From the NCBI RefSeq assembly GCF_035582795.1, contig NC_134367.1:42187062-42251061 (forward strand): DNA of 64,000 nucleotides, given 5' to 3'. Under the pieces are notes generated by a model. The model saw nothing but the letters and a program-made list of their open reading frames with translations, was not told the DNA's origin and did no database searches. The translations under genes and the position numbers were made by a program. The stretch comes from Mycteria americana (taxonomy: Eukaryota; Chordata; Aves; Ciconiiformes; Ciconiidae). This document shows positions 1 to 44,504 of this stretch, in pieces (within the stretch, counting starts at the first letter, position 1; each line of letters opens with the position of its first letter).

Positions 1-608
1 ACTGTGGGGGAAACATCATTTCTCGCTGACAGCAAAGATGAGTGTTTCCCAGTTGCAGGTTATGATCCTTCCCAAAGGTGCCCTTGGGATGCTTCGGGGG
101 AGGCTGTGAAGCATTTTATACCCGTGAAGGAACAGTCAGCTGCCTTTAATTGCTGACTGCGCTCCATCCTTCCAGGGCAGAGGTTTGTATATTTATATCA
201 GCAGCCAGTAACTATAACCTATTCTTGTTCCCTTGGCCAACACAGGCTGAACTACTCTTAGCAGTGGAAGTGGTTAATCCATCCTTGGCTAATTAAAGTC
301 TGGGAAACCTGCGGGGAAGGAGAGGATGAAAGGGTGCAACACAAATACAGGTTAGGCCAAAAGAGAGTTAAGCTCTCAGAAAGTTTAAGGATTTTTGTCC
401 CAAACGAGGGGAATGAGGGTACATTTAAAATGTGCTACTGTCTACATCCCTCTGCACTGCAACAGAAGTGCAGTGTCTTCAGGAGGCTCCGAGAGTTTTT
501 TGTGCCCCCCTCCCAAAGCGGTGCAAAGACGAACACTCAGGGAGGAGCCGCTGCAGTGCTTCCGTCTCTGAAACCTTGCTGACAGCAGTGTTGTTTTCTG
601 ATCCACAG
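1..608. other. Sequence upstream of ANKRD6 coding exon 1, no gene seen
   Basis: Probably the 3' part of an intron between noncoding first exons and the first coding exon, because an acceptor closes it at 607-608. I see no conserved ORF or repeat. Confidence 0.5.
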
Positions 609-35811
<35,203 letters not shown>

Positions 35812-36240
35812 CATCTACCAAGCAGGTAAAGACAAGCAACGGGACTCATTTTGGAACCTGCTGTACAGGAATCTGGAATATTGTTAAGACATATACATTT
35901 GTAGTGCCTGTTACATACAAACAAAATGCTCTTTTTCAGGAGTAGAAATAACTTTGGAAACTCCAGAACAGAGGAGAATTCATATGCAGACTGTACTACT
36001 GACAACGAGATGCTGCAGATTAGATCCTTTCTTTGTTATTTCCAAGAGTCCGTTAAAAATTGCACTCTCAATTTCCAGGTGCTGCTTGAAAACAAACTGC
36101 ATTAGAAACCAAAATTGCTTTCTGAAAAGGGAATTTCCTTATTTCCACATAGATCATGTGTGGCTAGAGGGTTCCACTGTATGCTACATGTAAACACGTG
36201 GTGATACCAATACTGAAATAAATCCAGGATGTTTAAGAGC
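35812..36240 (+). other. ANKRD6: ANKRD6 3' UTR, proximal part
   Basis: AT-rich noncoding sequence after the stop. The first canonical AATAAA on the plus strand is at 36217-36222, giving a UTR of about 430 nt. Others at 37043-37048 and 38028-38033 could give longer ends. No transcript data, so the end is inferred. Confidence 0.45.
36217..36222 (+). terminator. Candidate ANKRD6 polyadenylation signal (AATAAA)
   Basis: First plus-strand AATAAA downstream of the ANKRD6 stop. T-rich and GT-containing sequence follows within about 30 nt. Confidence 0.45.
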
Positions 36241-39200
36241 TTTTGACAGAAATTCCTTAGTGATGAAGGGCTATTGATACTGTTTTAGATACTCCCCACG
36301 GCCTCCCTCTAGTCAGTGGAGAGAAGCTACCGAACCAACTCGAATTACAAGCCCACATAGGTGACAGATGCAGGCTTCCAGCTGGGAGAGGCCAGGCTCC
36401 CACCGAGTGAGATGCTAAGGCGAGTCATCCCATTAGGTACAGAGGCTGTGGTTGCCACTTTGCTTTTCTTTTGGTTTTACATCATTAAAGCAAATACTAA
36501 ATTAGATTTGTTGTTTTTTTTTTTTTAATGGTGTCCTGCTTGCAAAGCTCCTTGTGGTTACATGGTTGTTGGGGCCATACTCAAGTAATCTGCCTGAGAA
36601 GTTTTGTTAAGGGCATGGATGGCAAATATTTTAACATAACCATGCTCTGCTTGTTAGGTATAATTTTTATATAAATCTCTTTTCCTTCAAGCAGCAAATG
36701 GCTGAATTCTCTACTACTGAAGAAGCTTGAGAAAGTCCTTTAGATAAAGAAGTGAAAGCTTGGTTCCCTGTACTCAGATGTTTCTTTTTCTGCAGAGTCA
36801 GGATTTTCTCCCAGATACATTCTCCAGACTGTCTTCCTTTGTTCCTCTGAATGATTTGTCTCTGTTTTTTCCCTCGTATCTCTAAAAAGAGAGGCCAGGC
36901 CCTGGTGAGTCAGCAGGTCTTAGGACTGCTTTCACAAACAGTCCCACAAAATAGAACTCAACATTTTAAAGTTCTTACGGATGTGTTCTGTTATAAAATC
37001 AAAACTTACAATGACCACTGTCGTCCAGGCTGACAGACTCCAAATAAACTAGAGGTACTGTAACTGGTTGCATCTGCATTCCTTTAGGGCCTCCTCCTCA
37101 ACCTCTGAGAAGGCTCCATCAGATTCTGTTAGAAAAGTAAGTTTACTTAACAGATCATGATAGAACAATTGTTCAAAACCAGTTCAAACACAGGATAGTA
37201 CTGTTATGCCAAGGAGAAAGAAATTTTTTTTCTGTACTGAGGAGCCCGAAAATCAATACAAAATACTTTACAGTATGGAAGACACCACTGACTAATTAGT
37301 AATTAAGCTTTCATATTCTTAGCAGATGTATAAAGCAAAGAAAATTGTATTATATAACAATATTTTTAAAGTTCTTGTTAATGCACTATCAAGACAAGAA
37401 AAGTATATCCGCAGTTATGGAAATACTAGTTTTATTGCTCTGACTTCGGTAGTCTAATATAGACACTTCCATATGTTTACAGTTTTGTTTAAGCTACTGT
37501 AGGAATGCAGAAGCATGCTATTTAAGTTTTGTATCATCTTGATAAAGTGAATGTTTTGCCAAGCAATTAAAATAAGTGTTGCTCAGAAGTCTGTGGTGTA
37601 ATGCTTTCTAGCCAGAGAAAATTGACAAAATCCCCTTGCTTGCTGCAGAAGGGGAAGCAGAAAATTGGACTTGGACTTCTAAGCTTTTGTGTTTGTGGCT
37701 ATAAAACATGGGAACTGGGTCTACCGTCTGTCCCGAGGGAGGCTGCAGGGACTGACTGCCATTTGTTACCCGACGCACGCACCGTTTCGGAAGTTACTGG
37801 CACAGGGCTGAGTTGTGCAGCTGATCGCACACACACTCCTGAGCTTGCACAAGAGCAAGGGGAATGGAAAGGCTATGGCGTTAGCTAATCTGCTTCACAT
37901 ATGAACTACACTACCAACGTAGCCATTGGAGCAGTGATTTAAGACAGTAACGAAGGGAGCAGTAATTTAAGACAGTAACTTGGCTGCAGATTTTAGAGGT
38001 TTTGTGAAGCCAACACATGTACTGTAAAATAAAGCGAGACATTTTCTGCTAATTCCTTTCTACTCCCCTTGGTAGTCCTCCCTCCTTCAAAACTACTGGA
38101 GTTGAAGGACTTCGTTACAAAATACCTGTATTATCTACCTTTCTCTGCAGCACACGCTTGGAGTAAATTTACTTACCCTAGCAGACTCTACTTGGACTCC
38201 TAAAGGCTTCTGGCAGGCAATTTTATCTTGACAAGCCCACAAAGCAGTGGCAATCACAGGCAGCAGCACTCAGGTCGGTGGCTGTCCAGGGCATTGCCTG
38301 TCAAGACCTATTCCTGGATTATATGGCCACAACCTAGAAATGTATAAACTGGAGTCAAAGGAGTAACGCAGACTCCGGGGTCCGAATGGAAAGCACTGCG
38401 ATGAGGCAGCAGGGGAAAGTCTCCTGATTAAGGAGCAGAAATCAAACCACTGGCTGAAGGGAAAGGGAAAGCTACATGTAAGAACAAGCTGACATTGATA
38501 ATGGCTTTGTTTAGTCAAAATTCCTTTCTAAACAGCATTTTCTGGTAACGTGAAGAATCAGTCTCCAACACACTAATGTTCTGTCAGTGTATTCTACCAG
38601 AAAATATTAACAAAATTTAGATTTTTGATAAAATATTTAGACATACATATTTTTCACTGACTGATTAGAAGCTCAAAGGCTTCTGTCTATACAAACCTGA
38701 ACTCTTTAGCAGCCTCACTGGTTGCCTGAGCCACATCCTTTACTCAAAGCTAAATAAACATCACAAGAAAGGATTCTACAGTGACTTTCAGAAAAACAAT
38801 TAGGAAAAAAACCCCCGACATTCCTTCTTGTTAAGCAGCAGCTTTTTGCAAAGCAGCTTTGCTGAAGTATGTAGCTTTGAAGAGCCTGCGTTTGGCCCCA
38901 GCAAGAAGCATGCTTCCTGCGCCCCAGTGGGGTCTTTCTTCCCTCCTGTAGCCTGGAGGGGGAATACTGGCCTGTCCCTTCCTTGTGCCAGCGGTGGCAC
39001 TGACCAGACCTGCTGTGAGGAGGCCAGCTCGCTAACTCAGCAGAAAGGCTGCTTGGCAAGGGGAGGTGGCTCCCTACGTGAACCATAATAGCAGAGTGGG
39101 AGAGGGAAGGGTTCCTGCATCTCTTGAAACCACAGCCGAAGTTGTACACAGCTACTGGATCTATCCAGGTATCTATCTACTGTTGCCTGGCTATTTATGT

Positions 39201-39540
39201 TGAGAAAATCCCACACTCACCTTGGCATTTTTAAATTATATGAAAAAAACCCCAAACCTACTGCAATTCACAGGAAGGTAAGAACAGTTGCAAGCTAACA
39301 ATTAAAAATGGAGTAATACAACATTTGGAAAAACAGACCACAATATCTGCAGTTAGTATTTTCTGTTTGTAATTCTACTTTCTATTGACTTTTAAATACT
39401 AACTTGAAGGTACTTCCTGTTAACTTGGTAATAACTGTTTCTGGGGGTAAAATCTCTTATTTTCATATATAAAGACCTCCCCTGTTAAGTTTTATTCAGC
39501 TATAACTGAAAACCAAGATCTACATACAAAACATTTTGTT
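36241..39540. other. Convergent ANKRD6/LYRM2 interval
   Basis: Distal ANKRD6 3' UTR or intergenic DNA between two genes that run toward each other. Contains plus-strand AATAAA at 37043 and 38028, and a near-duplicate 20-22 bp pair at 37931-37950 and 37959-37980. No coding-like ORF. Confidence 0.6.
38028..38033 (+). terminator. Distal candidate ANKRD6 polyadenylation signal (AATAAA)
   Basis: Distal plus-strand AATAAA. With 37043-37048 it offers longer 3' UTR forms that still end before the LYRM2 3' end. Confidence 0.3.
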
Positions 39541-39549
39541 AATATTTTA

Positions 39550-40016
39550 TCATGTTTATTTGTTTTGGGCCCATTTATTTATCCCAAATGCTTTTTTAAC
39601 CCCAAATTTTGGTAAAAATCCTTGGCACAGTACAGAAAGAGCTGTTACCACTATGAATGTTACCACTTAGAGTTGCCGCAATAGAAAACAGACAAAATAA
39701 TCTGGCTTATATTTATTTTCCATTTCCCTGGCATAACACCGCTGTTGCAATTTTTGGTGCTTTCTGCTTTTCCCACAGCACATGCTACATCATCCATTCA
39801 GTTCTTTAAAGTCTTTTGTGTCTGAGCGATTCCCACACAGGAGGGTAACCAAACCAAGAAGAGGAAGGGGGAAAAAAACCAAACAAAAAAACCCCACTGT
39901 GGTAGATTCCACCTTCAAACATTACTGGGTTGTCAGCAAAGGCTGCTATTATAACCACATTCTGGAAAAAATACTGTGCTTGTTCGCAGCAGATCACAGT
40001 CCATCTGTCAACAAGA
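39550..40016 (-). other. LYRM2: LYRM2 3' UTR (extent inferred)
   Basis: Minus-strand AATAAA signals occur at 39712-39717, 39574-39579 and 39555-39560, so the transcript probably ends at about 39530-39700. End inferred from signals only. Confidence 0.4.
39555..39579 (-). terminator. Paired candidate LYRM2 polyadenylation signals
   Basis: Two minus-strand AATAAA hexamers at 39574-39579 and 39555-39560, 19 nt apart. Confidence 0.35.
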
Positions 40017-40097
40017 TCAGGATTTTGCCAGCTTAAGTGTTCTTTGAAGTTCCTGAAGTTGCATGTTGCCTTGAGTAATCATCATCCTGATTGCATC
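40017..40097 (-). CDS. LYRM2: LYRM2 coding exon 3 (residues 63-88 and stop)
   Basis: 81 nt including TGA at 40017-40019. Starts DAIRMMITQGNMQLQELQ. Acceptor TTTTACAG. Confidence 0.97.
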   Translation of the reverse strand, partial: DAIRMMITQGNMQLQELQRTLKLAKS

Positions 40098-41781
40098 CTG
40101 TAAAACAAAACGGAATCACTGAACTGGACGCCTGCACACGGCACAGGTTTTACACAAGCACGCCGATTCTAACACGTTAAAATACATACAACTCTTACCA
40201 GTGCTATTGCGATCTATTTCTTTGTGTAAACTAACATGACAGTCACTGACATGGTTAAAAAACAGGTGAATAATGAATTAATTTTCCCCAATTCCTTAAT
40301 GATGTGTTTGGGGGCTGGTTATGGCTTTGCATTAAAACTCACTTTTGAACTGGATTCCAACTCCTAATAATGTTTTCTTTACGCCTCTGTCTCTGCCGCC
40401 TTTGCAAGTAAGTAGTGACAGCGGGCAGTGTGAAGACCGGTGTTTTATAGAGCAAGTGGATGTGTCTCCCAATGTTACTTTTAGCTAAGTACTGTAATGC
40501 TTTGTCTGCGTAATTCAGCCACCAATTCCTTCAGCACTGGCTGGAAAAAGGAACAAACTAGAAAGCAGAGGACAGGAGACATACAAGAAATGCAAAGGTT
40601 TCTGCATTTCACGCATGCTTCATATCCACAACGATCCAATGTGATTGTGTTCAGCTTGAATATAGTTGAAATCAAAGATGAAAAAAAGAAGCTAGAGAAA
40701 GCCTGACCATTACTAAGTTTATGTTAGCTGTCATATTATTCAATACAATTTTTCTCATCTGTGGTTTGAGTAAGCAGGATTTGTTTGGTTTTTAGCTTTT
40801 TAATTCCAGATTATTATCTGAAAATGAGAGAAACATTACTAATGCCAACAGGGGGGATAATACTTAGAGATGCTGAATTATTTCTTCACATAAATGCTCC
40901 TTAAGAGAAAGTAACAGGAGACTTCTCACCAGTCTAGAAGTGACACTACAAAACAAACCCACGTGCTGAACTACAGGCCAGCGCGCTGATCGTTCCTGAG
41001 GGCAGGCGGTCGGGGTTGTGGGTTCCCGATCCTCACCTCTTCTGTAGCATCTTTATTTCTTCTGAATTCCTCCCTGGCCCAGTCCTTTAAATAGCGGCGA
41101 TCTGCTTCAGCAGGGACGTCGCGAATAGCCCGCAGGATTTTCCTGTATAACTGAAGAACCTGCTGTCGCCTCAGGAACTGGGAAGGAGAGAGGGAAGTCT
41201 ACCCCCTGTCCCAGGACACTGCTGAGAGCTGTACCCTCGGAGGCTTTGTTCTGGGGGACAGTTAAATAAACACCAAGTTCCCCGTCGCCTTTTCTAAAAG
41301 ATGCAGTATTGCCTTAGATCCCAATCCAAGAAACTCGGATTTCACAGAAAGGAACACACCACATGCGGAATACGTTAAGGTGCCTGAGGCTAGCCGTACG
41401 CACACAACGCGGCATTACGGGGGCGAGTGCCAGCTCACCCTCCCCGCCACCGCGGAGGCCTGTCCGCCCGCCCGGGCCCACAGCGCAGCTCCCGCCGAGC
41501 GGCCGCTTCCCTCCGCCTCGCTGCTGCCGTTTGCCGCCAAGGCCGCGGGGCCCCTGCGCGGCTCCTGTCAGGACTGCGGCTGCCGGACGCCAGGCACGGC
41601 GCAGCCGGAGGGCGGCAGCAGCCCTGAGGAGAGCGCGGCCCCCGCAGCCCGCCGCCCCCGGGGTGGGCCCGGCCAGCCAGCCCCGCCACCCCCCGCGCCA
41701 GGCGGGCGAGAGGAGGCCCGAGCCGCCCGCTCGTACCTGCTTCAGGGTGAGCGCGCTCGGCGGGAGGCGGCTGGCGGCCAT
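40017..41781 (-). CDS. LYRM2: LYRM2, LYR-motif mitochondrial protein, complete, 3 coding exons
   Basis: Small mitochondrial matrix protein of the LYR family (complex1_LYR fold), reported as an assembly or activity factor for the NADH-dehydrogenase module of respiratory complex I. Exons: 41737-41781, 41037-41177, 40017-40097, giving 88 residues, the same length as the human protein as I recall. Visible features are the N-terminus MAASRLPPSALTLKQ, the LYR tripeptide at residues 25-27 (VLQLYRKIL), the conserved DRRYLKDWAREEFRRNK helix, and a C-terminus ending LKLAKS. The start has a strong context (G at -3 and G at +4) and lies in a CpG island. Neighbours: ANKRD6 converges on its 3' side; the MDN1 3' end lies about 2.5 kb upstream on the same strand. 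Confidence 0.97.
40098..41036 (-). other. LYRM2 intron 2 (939 nt)
   Basis: AT-rich intron, nothing recognised. Confidence 0.9.
41037..41177 (-). CDS. LYRM2: LYRM2 coding exon 2 (residues 16-62, LYR motif)
   Basis: 141 nt, phase 0/0, acceptor CCTTCCCAG, donor GTGAGG. Starts FLRRQQVLQLYRKIL with the LYR motif and ends NKDATEE. Confidence 0.97.
41178..41736 (-). other. LYRM2 intron 1 (559 nt), largely CpG island
   Basis: The half nearest exon 1 is very GC- and CpG-rich. Long ORFs on both strands here come from base composition. Confidence 0.85.
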
Positions 41782-42160
41782 GACGGGCAGCTCCGCCTCT
41801 CCCGCCGCGGCCGTGGCCGCCGAGCCCTCCCCGGGCGGGCGGGGCCCACCGGCGGCCATTTCCTGCGCCTCCGGTCCGGGGCTGCAGGCAGCGCGGGAGA
41901 GCCCGCGCCGAAGGAGGCCGCTGCCCCAGCAGCCAGGGCTGGTCGCGGGAGGACACCCCCCACCACCACCCCACCCCCCCCCCAAGCGGGGAGGCTCCTC
42001 ATGGCCGGGCCCGCTCAGCCCAGCGAGGCGGCCGTCGTGCCTGGCCGCTGCGAGCAAACCGAGCAGACTGTGTGCTCGTGTCCCGGAGCACGCAGGGAGC
42101 TAAAGCCAGAGGCAGAGCCCAGGACGCTGCTTACCTGTGCCAGAACTGAGCCCTCCCGGC
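41390..42160 (-). promoter_or_regulatory. CpG island promoter of LYRM2
   Basis: Dense CpG and high GC relative to the AT-rich flanks, spanning LYRM2 exon 1, its 5' leader and the start of intron 1. No TATA box was found near a plausible start site, as expected for a housekeeping gene. The sense strand carries a G-rich tract at 41956-41983, about 175-200 nt upstream of the ATG. Divergent transcription is possible, but no plus-strand gene is visible. Confidence 0.85.
41737..41781 (-). CDS. LYRM2: LYRM2 coding exon 1 (residues 1-15)
   Basis: 45 coding nt, MAASRLPPSALTLKQ, donor CAG|GTACGA, phase 0. Sits inside the CpG island. Confidence 0.96.
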
Positions 42161-43480
42161 CGTGCCTGCGGGAAGCGGCACCACAAACTGTACCAGAGGA
42201 AGCAGAGGCTGTGGGGCTGTTTAATTCAGGTCCCTCTTTTTTTTCTTTCTTCCAAAACTGCAAACAAGCTGCAGCAACAAAAGACTGCAAGTAATAATAG
42301 CCTAGCATTTCACAGACAGGTGCTTTGAAGGCTGATGCAGCTATAAGACTAACATGTTTAACTGTAGGATCAAATTAAAGCAGTGTAGTAAGATCTAGAA
42401 GTCACCTGAGCAGGACACCAATCACAGGACACTAAGCTACCTTTTGCATCTTTTTAAGTACTTGTGGCTGTGCCCAGACACGTAACTGTTGTGAAGGGTG
42501 CAAGGCACAGATAGTTTCTTCAGCACTGTGTCAATGAATACAGACATGGAGCTGGCTTGCAGAGAAAAAACAACAGTTAACTGATGCCTTTCCTTTCTGT
42601 GTTACTTGTACCAAATATAGTGCAAGCCCTTTGTTAATTACAGATAGAGAAAAACCCTGGTTTGCTTAAACATTTGTGCAGTAAGCACTGCTGCTAGAAT
42701 TGTGTCTCAGGCTGTAACGACATCCCTGCAACAATCTATAATTTGCATTGGAAGTGTATCCTTGCAATCTTAAGTTTTAGTTTCTAAAATATTTTCTCCA
42801 TGTTTCCTACTACAAATATTCAGTACAAGTCTGAAATGGAAGTACATTCTGGAGAATTACCTAATGAACTAAACCCACCTACTTCCACAGTTAAATTTCC
42901 CTGTTAAGCATGTTAAGTATTTGTACACATGTATGAGAGATCTAAAGAACCCTAGAAGGATATTATATAGTATCTGACATTTAAATTCTGATGGGATAGA
43001 GCTCCTGTTAAGTTTTCAGTTCTGAAATTTGCTTATCATGAATTAGCTGTGGCAAAGCTACACGCATATGACAAACAGCTTTGCTGGCCCATTTCACACC
43101 TCTGGGTCTTGCCACTGCTGCATGTCAGAGCAGCTACAGCAATACTTCAAGTAAGGTTTTTCTATCTAGAAGCCAAAGAGACCGATCACATCTTTGGGAG
43201 TACACCCACGTTTCCAGCCATTTTCTGATCAACTCCTCCACCACACTTAGAATGAGGCACCTTCAATTTTTGTACGCAAAGAAAAATCTTCAAAGGAGGG
43301 GGTATTTAAACAAAGTTTCCTTCAGATTTTCATTGAAAGTCAAAAGACCCCTAATCAAAACTCTGTGCTGGCATATCCTCATAAAAGGAGGATAGGTGTT
43401 GAAGTTACATAAACCACAACACATTTGCATATGAAAATTCATATTTGTGCACTGCTAGAGAATGCACAGCATTTCCATGT
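42161..43480. other. Intergenic DNA between MDN1 3' end and LYRM2 promoter
   Basis: AT-rich, no ORF of note and no transposon recognised. Confidence 0.7.
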
Positions 43481-44315
43481 GGCAAACTTGGTTAATTTAT
43501 TCAATCTTTGATCAACTTAAAGAACAGACATCATAATTACAAACAGTGGTACCTCTTTTTATTAGTACAGACAATATAAGATGCATAGCTTTTGCACTGA
43601 AAAATCATGTCCATGCTCTAAGACATCAGATTAATGAAAGGTCCTCCATGTCTGCCTCAGACAGAGGGGCAAACTTCACAGTGTAACCTGGTAACATAGG
43701 GATGATCATACGGCATTATTCATAAAACTCCCTGTTGATATTGTCAGACAAAAATCAGCAATAATTAAATAGGATGTCTTTAACTGCAGAAAGGTTTCGA
43801 GTATTCAAGTACTTTTTGTTGTTGTTGTCTAAAACCATCTGCTTCCCCTGCTCCCACGACTCCTTCCCAGAGAGGCACCAGCCACATGGGTGAAGCTAAA
43901 GAATGCTTTTTTGCAAGATACCTGAAGTTCTTCTAATGCAGAAATGCCTTCCCAGGAGCAAGACCGATTTTTCTTATTGCAATAGACAGTGGTAGGAATA
44001 ATTTTACCTTTGTGAACATTACAAATACATTTTTTTAAAAAGTAATAAGTTATTACAAGAGAAGTTGAAGAAAGTTTTACGTTATTTGTGGGAATAGGCA
44101 ATGAAAGAAGACGACAGTCTCACCATTGCATAATTCTCCTCTGACAAATGTGGAAGAATGCACCTAAACCATGTTGTTCTTAGGCAGTCTGACTGCCAGA
44201 GGGCAGCTCCCGCACATTAATCCTAGTTAGAGACCTTATGAACTCCCCGATGAAATGCTGTTTCATGTATTTCAGCGGTTTAGCAGCAATCAGGTACTGA
44301 CTTTGTCTACAAAGT
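43480..44315 (-). other. MDN1: MDN1 3' UTR (extent inferred)
   Basis: AATAAA hexamers on the minus strand at 43558-43563 and 43496-43501 suggest a 3' end at about 43470-43540, a UTR of roughly 0.8 kb. Confidence 0.45.
43496..43563 (-). terminator. Two candidate MDN1 polyadenylation signals
   Basis: Minus-strand AATAAA at 43558-43563 and 43496-43501. Confidence 0.4.
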
Positions 44316-44504
44316 CTACAAAGTGTCTGAGGCAGTCACCAGTTCAAACCACTGTCTGAGTGCATCGCTGAGAGTTTCTGGAAGCGCGTTCACATCTCTC
44401 AGGATCATGTAGAATGGGAATGGGAATTCTTCCATGTAAGATCTGATTTCAGGCAATTCTCCAGGTCCTTTGAATATAGGTACTTTAATGTCCAAAATGG
44501 AATC
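44316..44504 (-). CDS. MDN1: MDN1 last coding exon and stop
   Basis: 189 nt including TAG at 44316-44318. Reads [60 protein letters not shown]. The final residues and stop lie in a 9-bp tandem duplication that gives a second in-frame TAG at 44307-44309. Confidence 0.97.
   Translation of the reverse strand, partial: DSILDIKVPIFKGPGELPEIRSYMEEFPFPFYMILRDVNALPETLSDALRQWFELVTASDTL

Noticed and set aside
38715-39149. 144-codon minus-strand ORF between ANKRD6 and LYRM2
   Set aside because: Overlapped by other ORFs in both directions, Cys/Ser/Gly-rich, no family resemblance; lies in 3' UTR or intergenic DNA.
41380-42294. ORFs of 304, 247 and 246 codons on both strands
   Set aside because: They lie in the CpG island around LYRM2 exon 1, overlap one another in several frames and are Pro/Ala/Gly/Arg-rich. 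They are open because stop codons are rare in GC-rich DNA.
42000-44300. Divergent plus-strand gene from the LYRM2 CpG island
   Set aside because: Looked for coding exons on the plus strand and found none; only short AT-rich ORFs.
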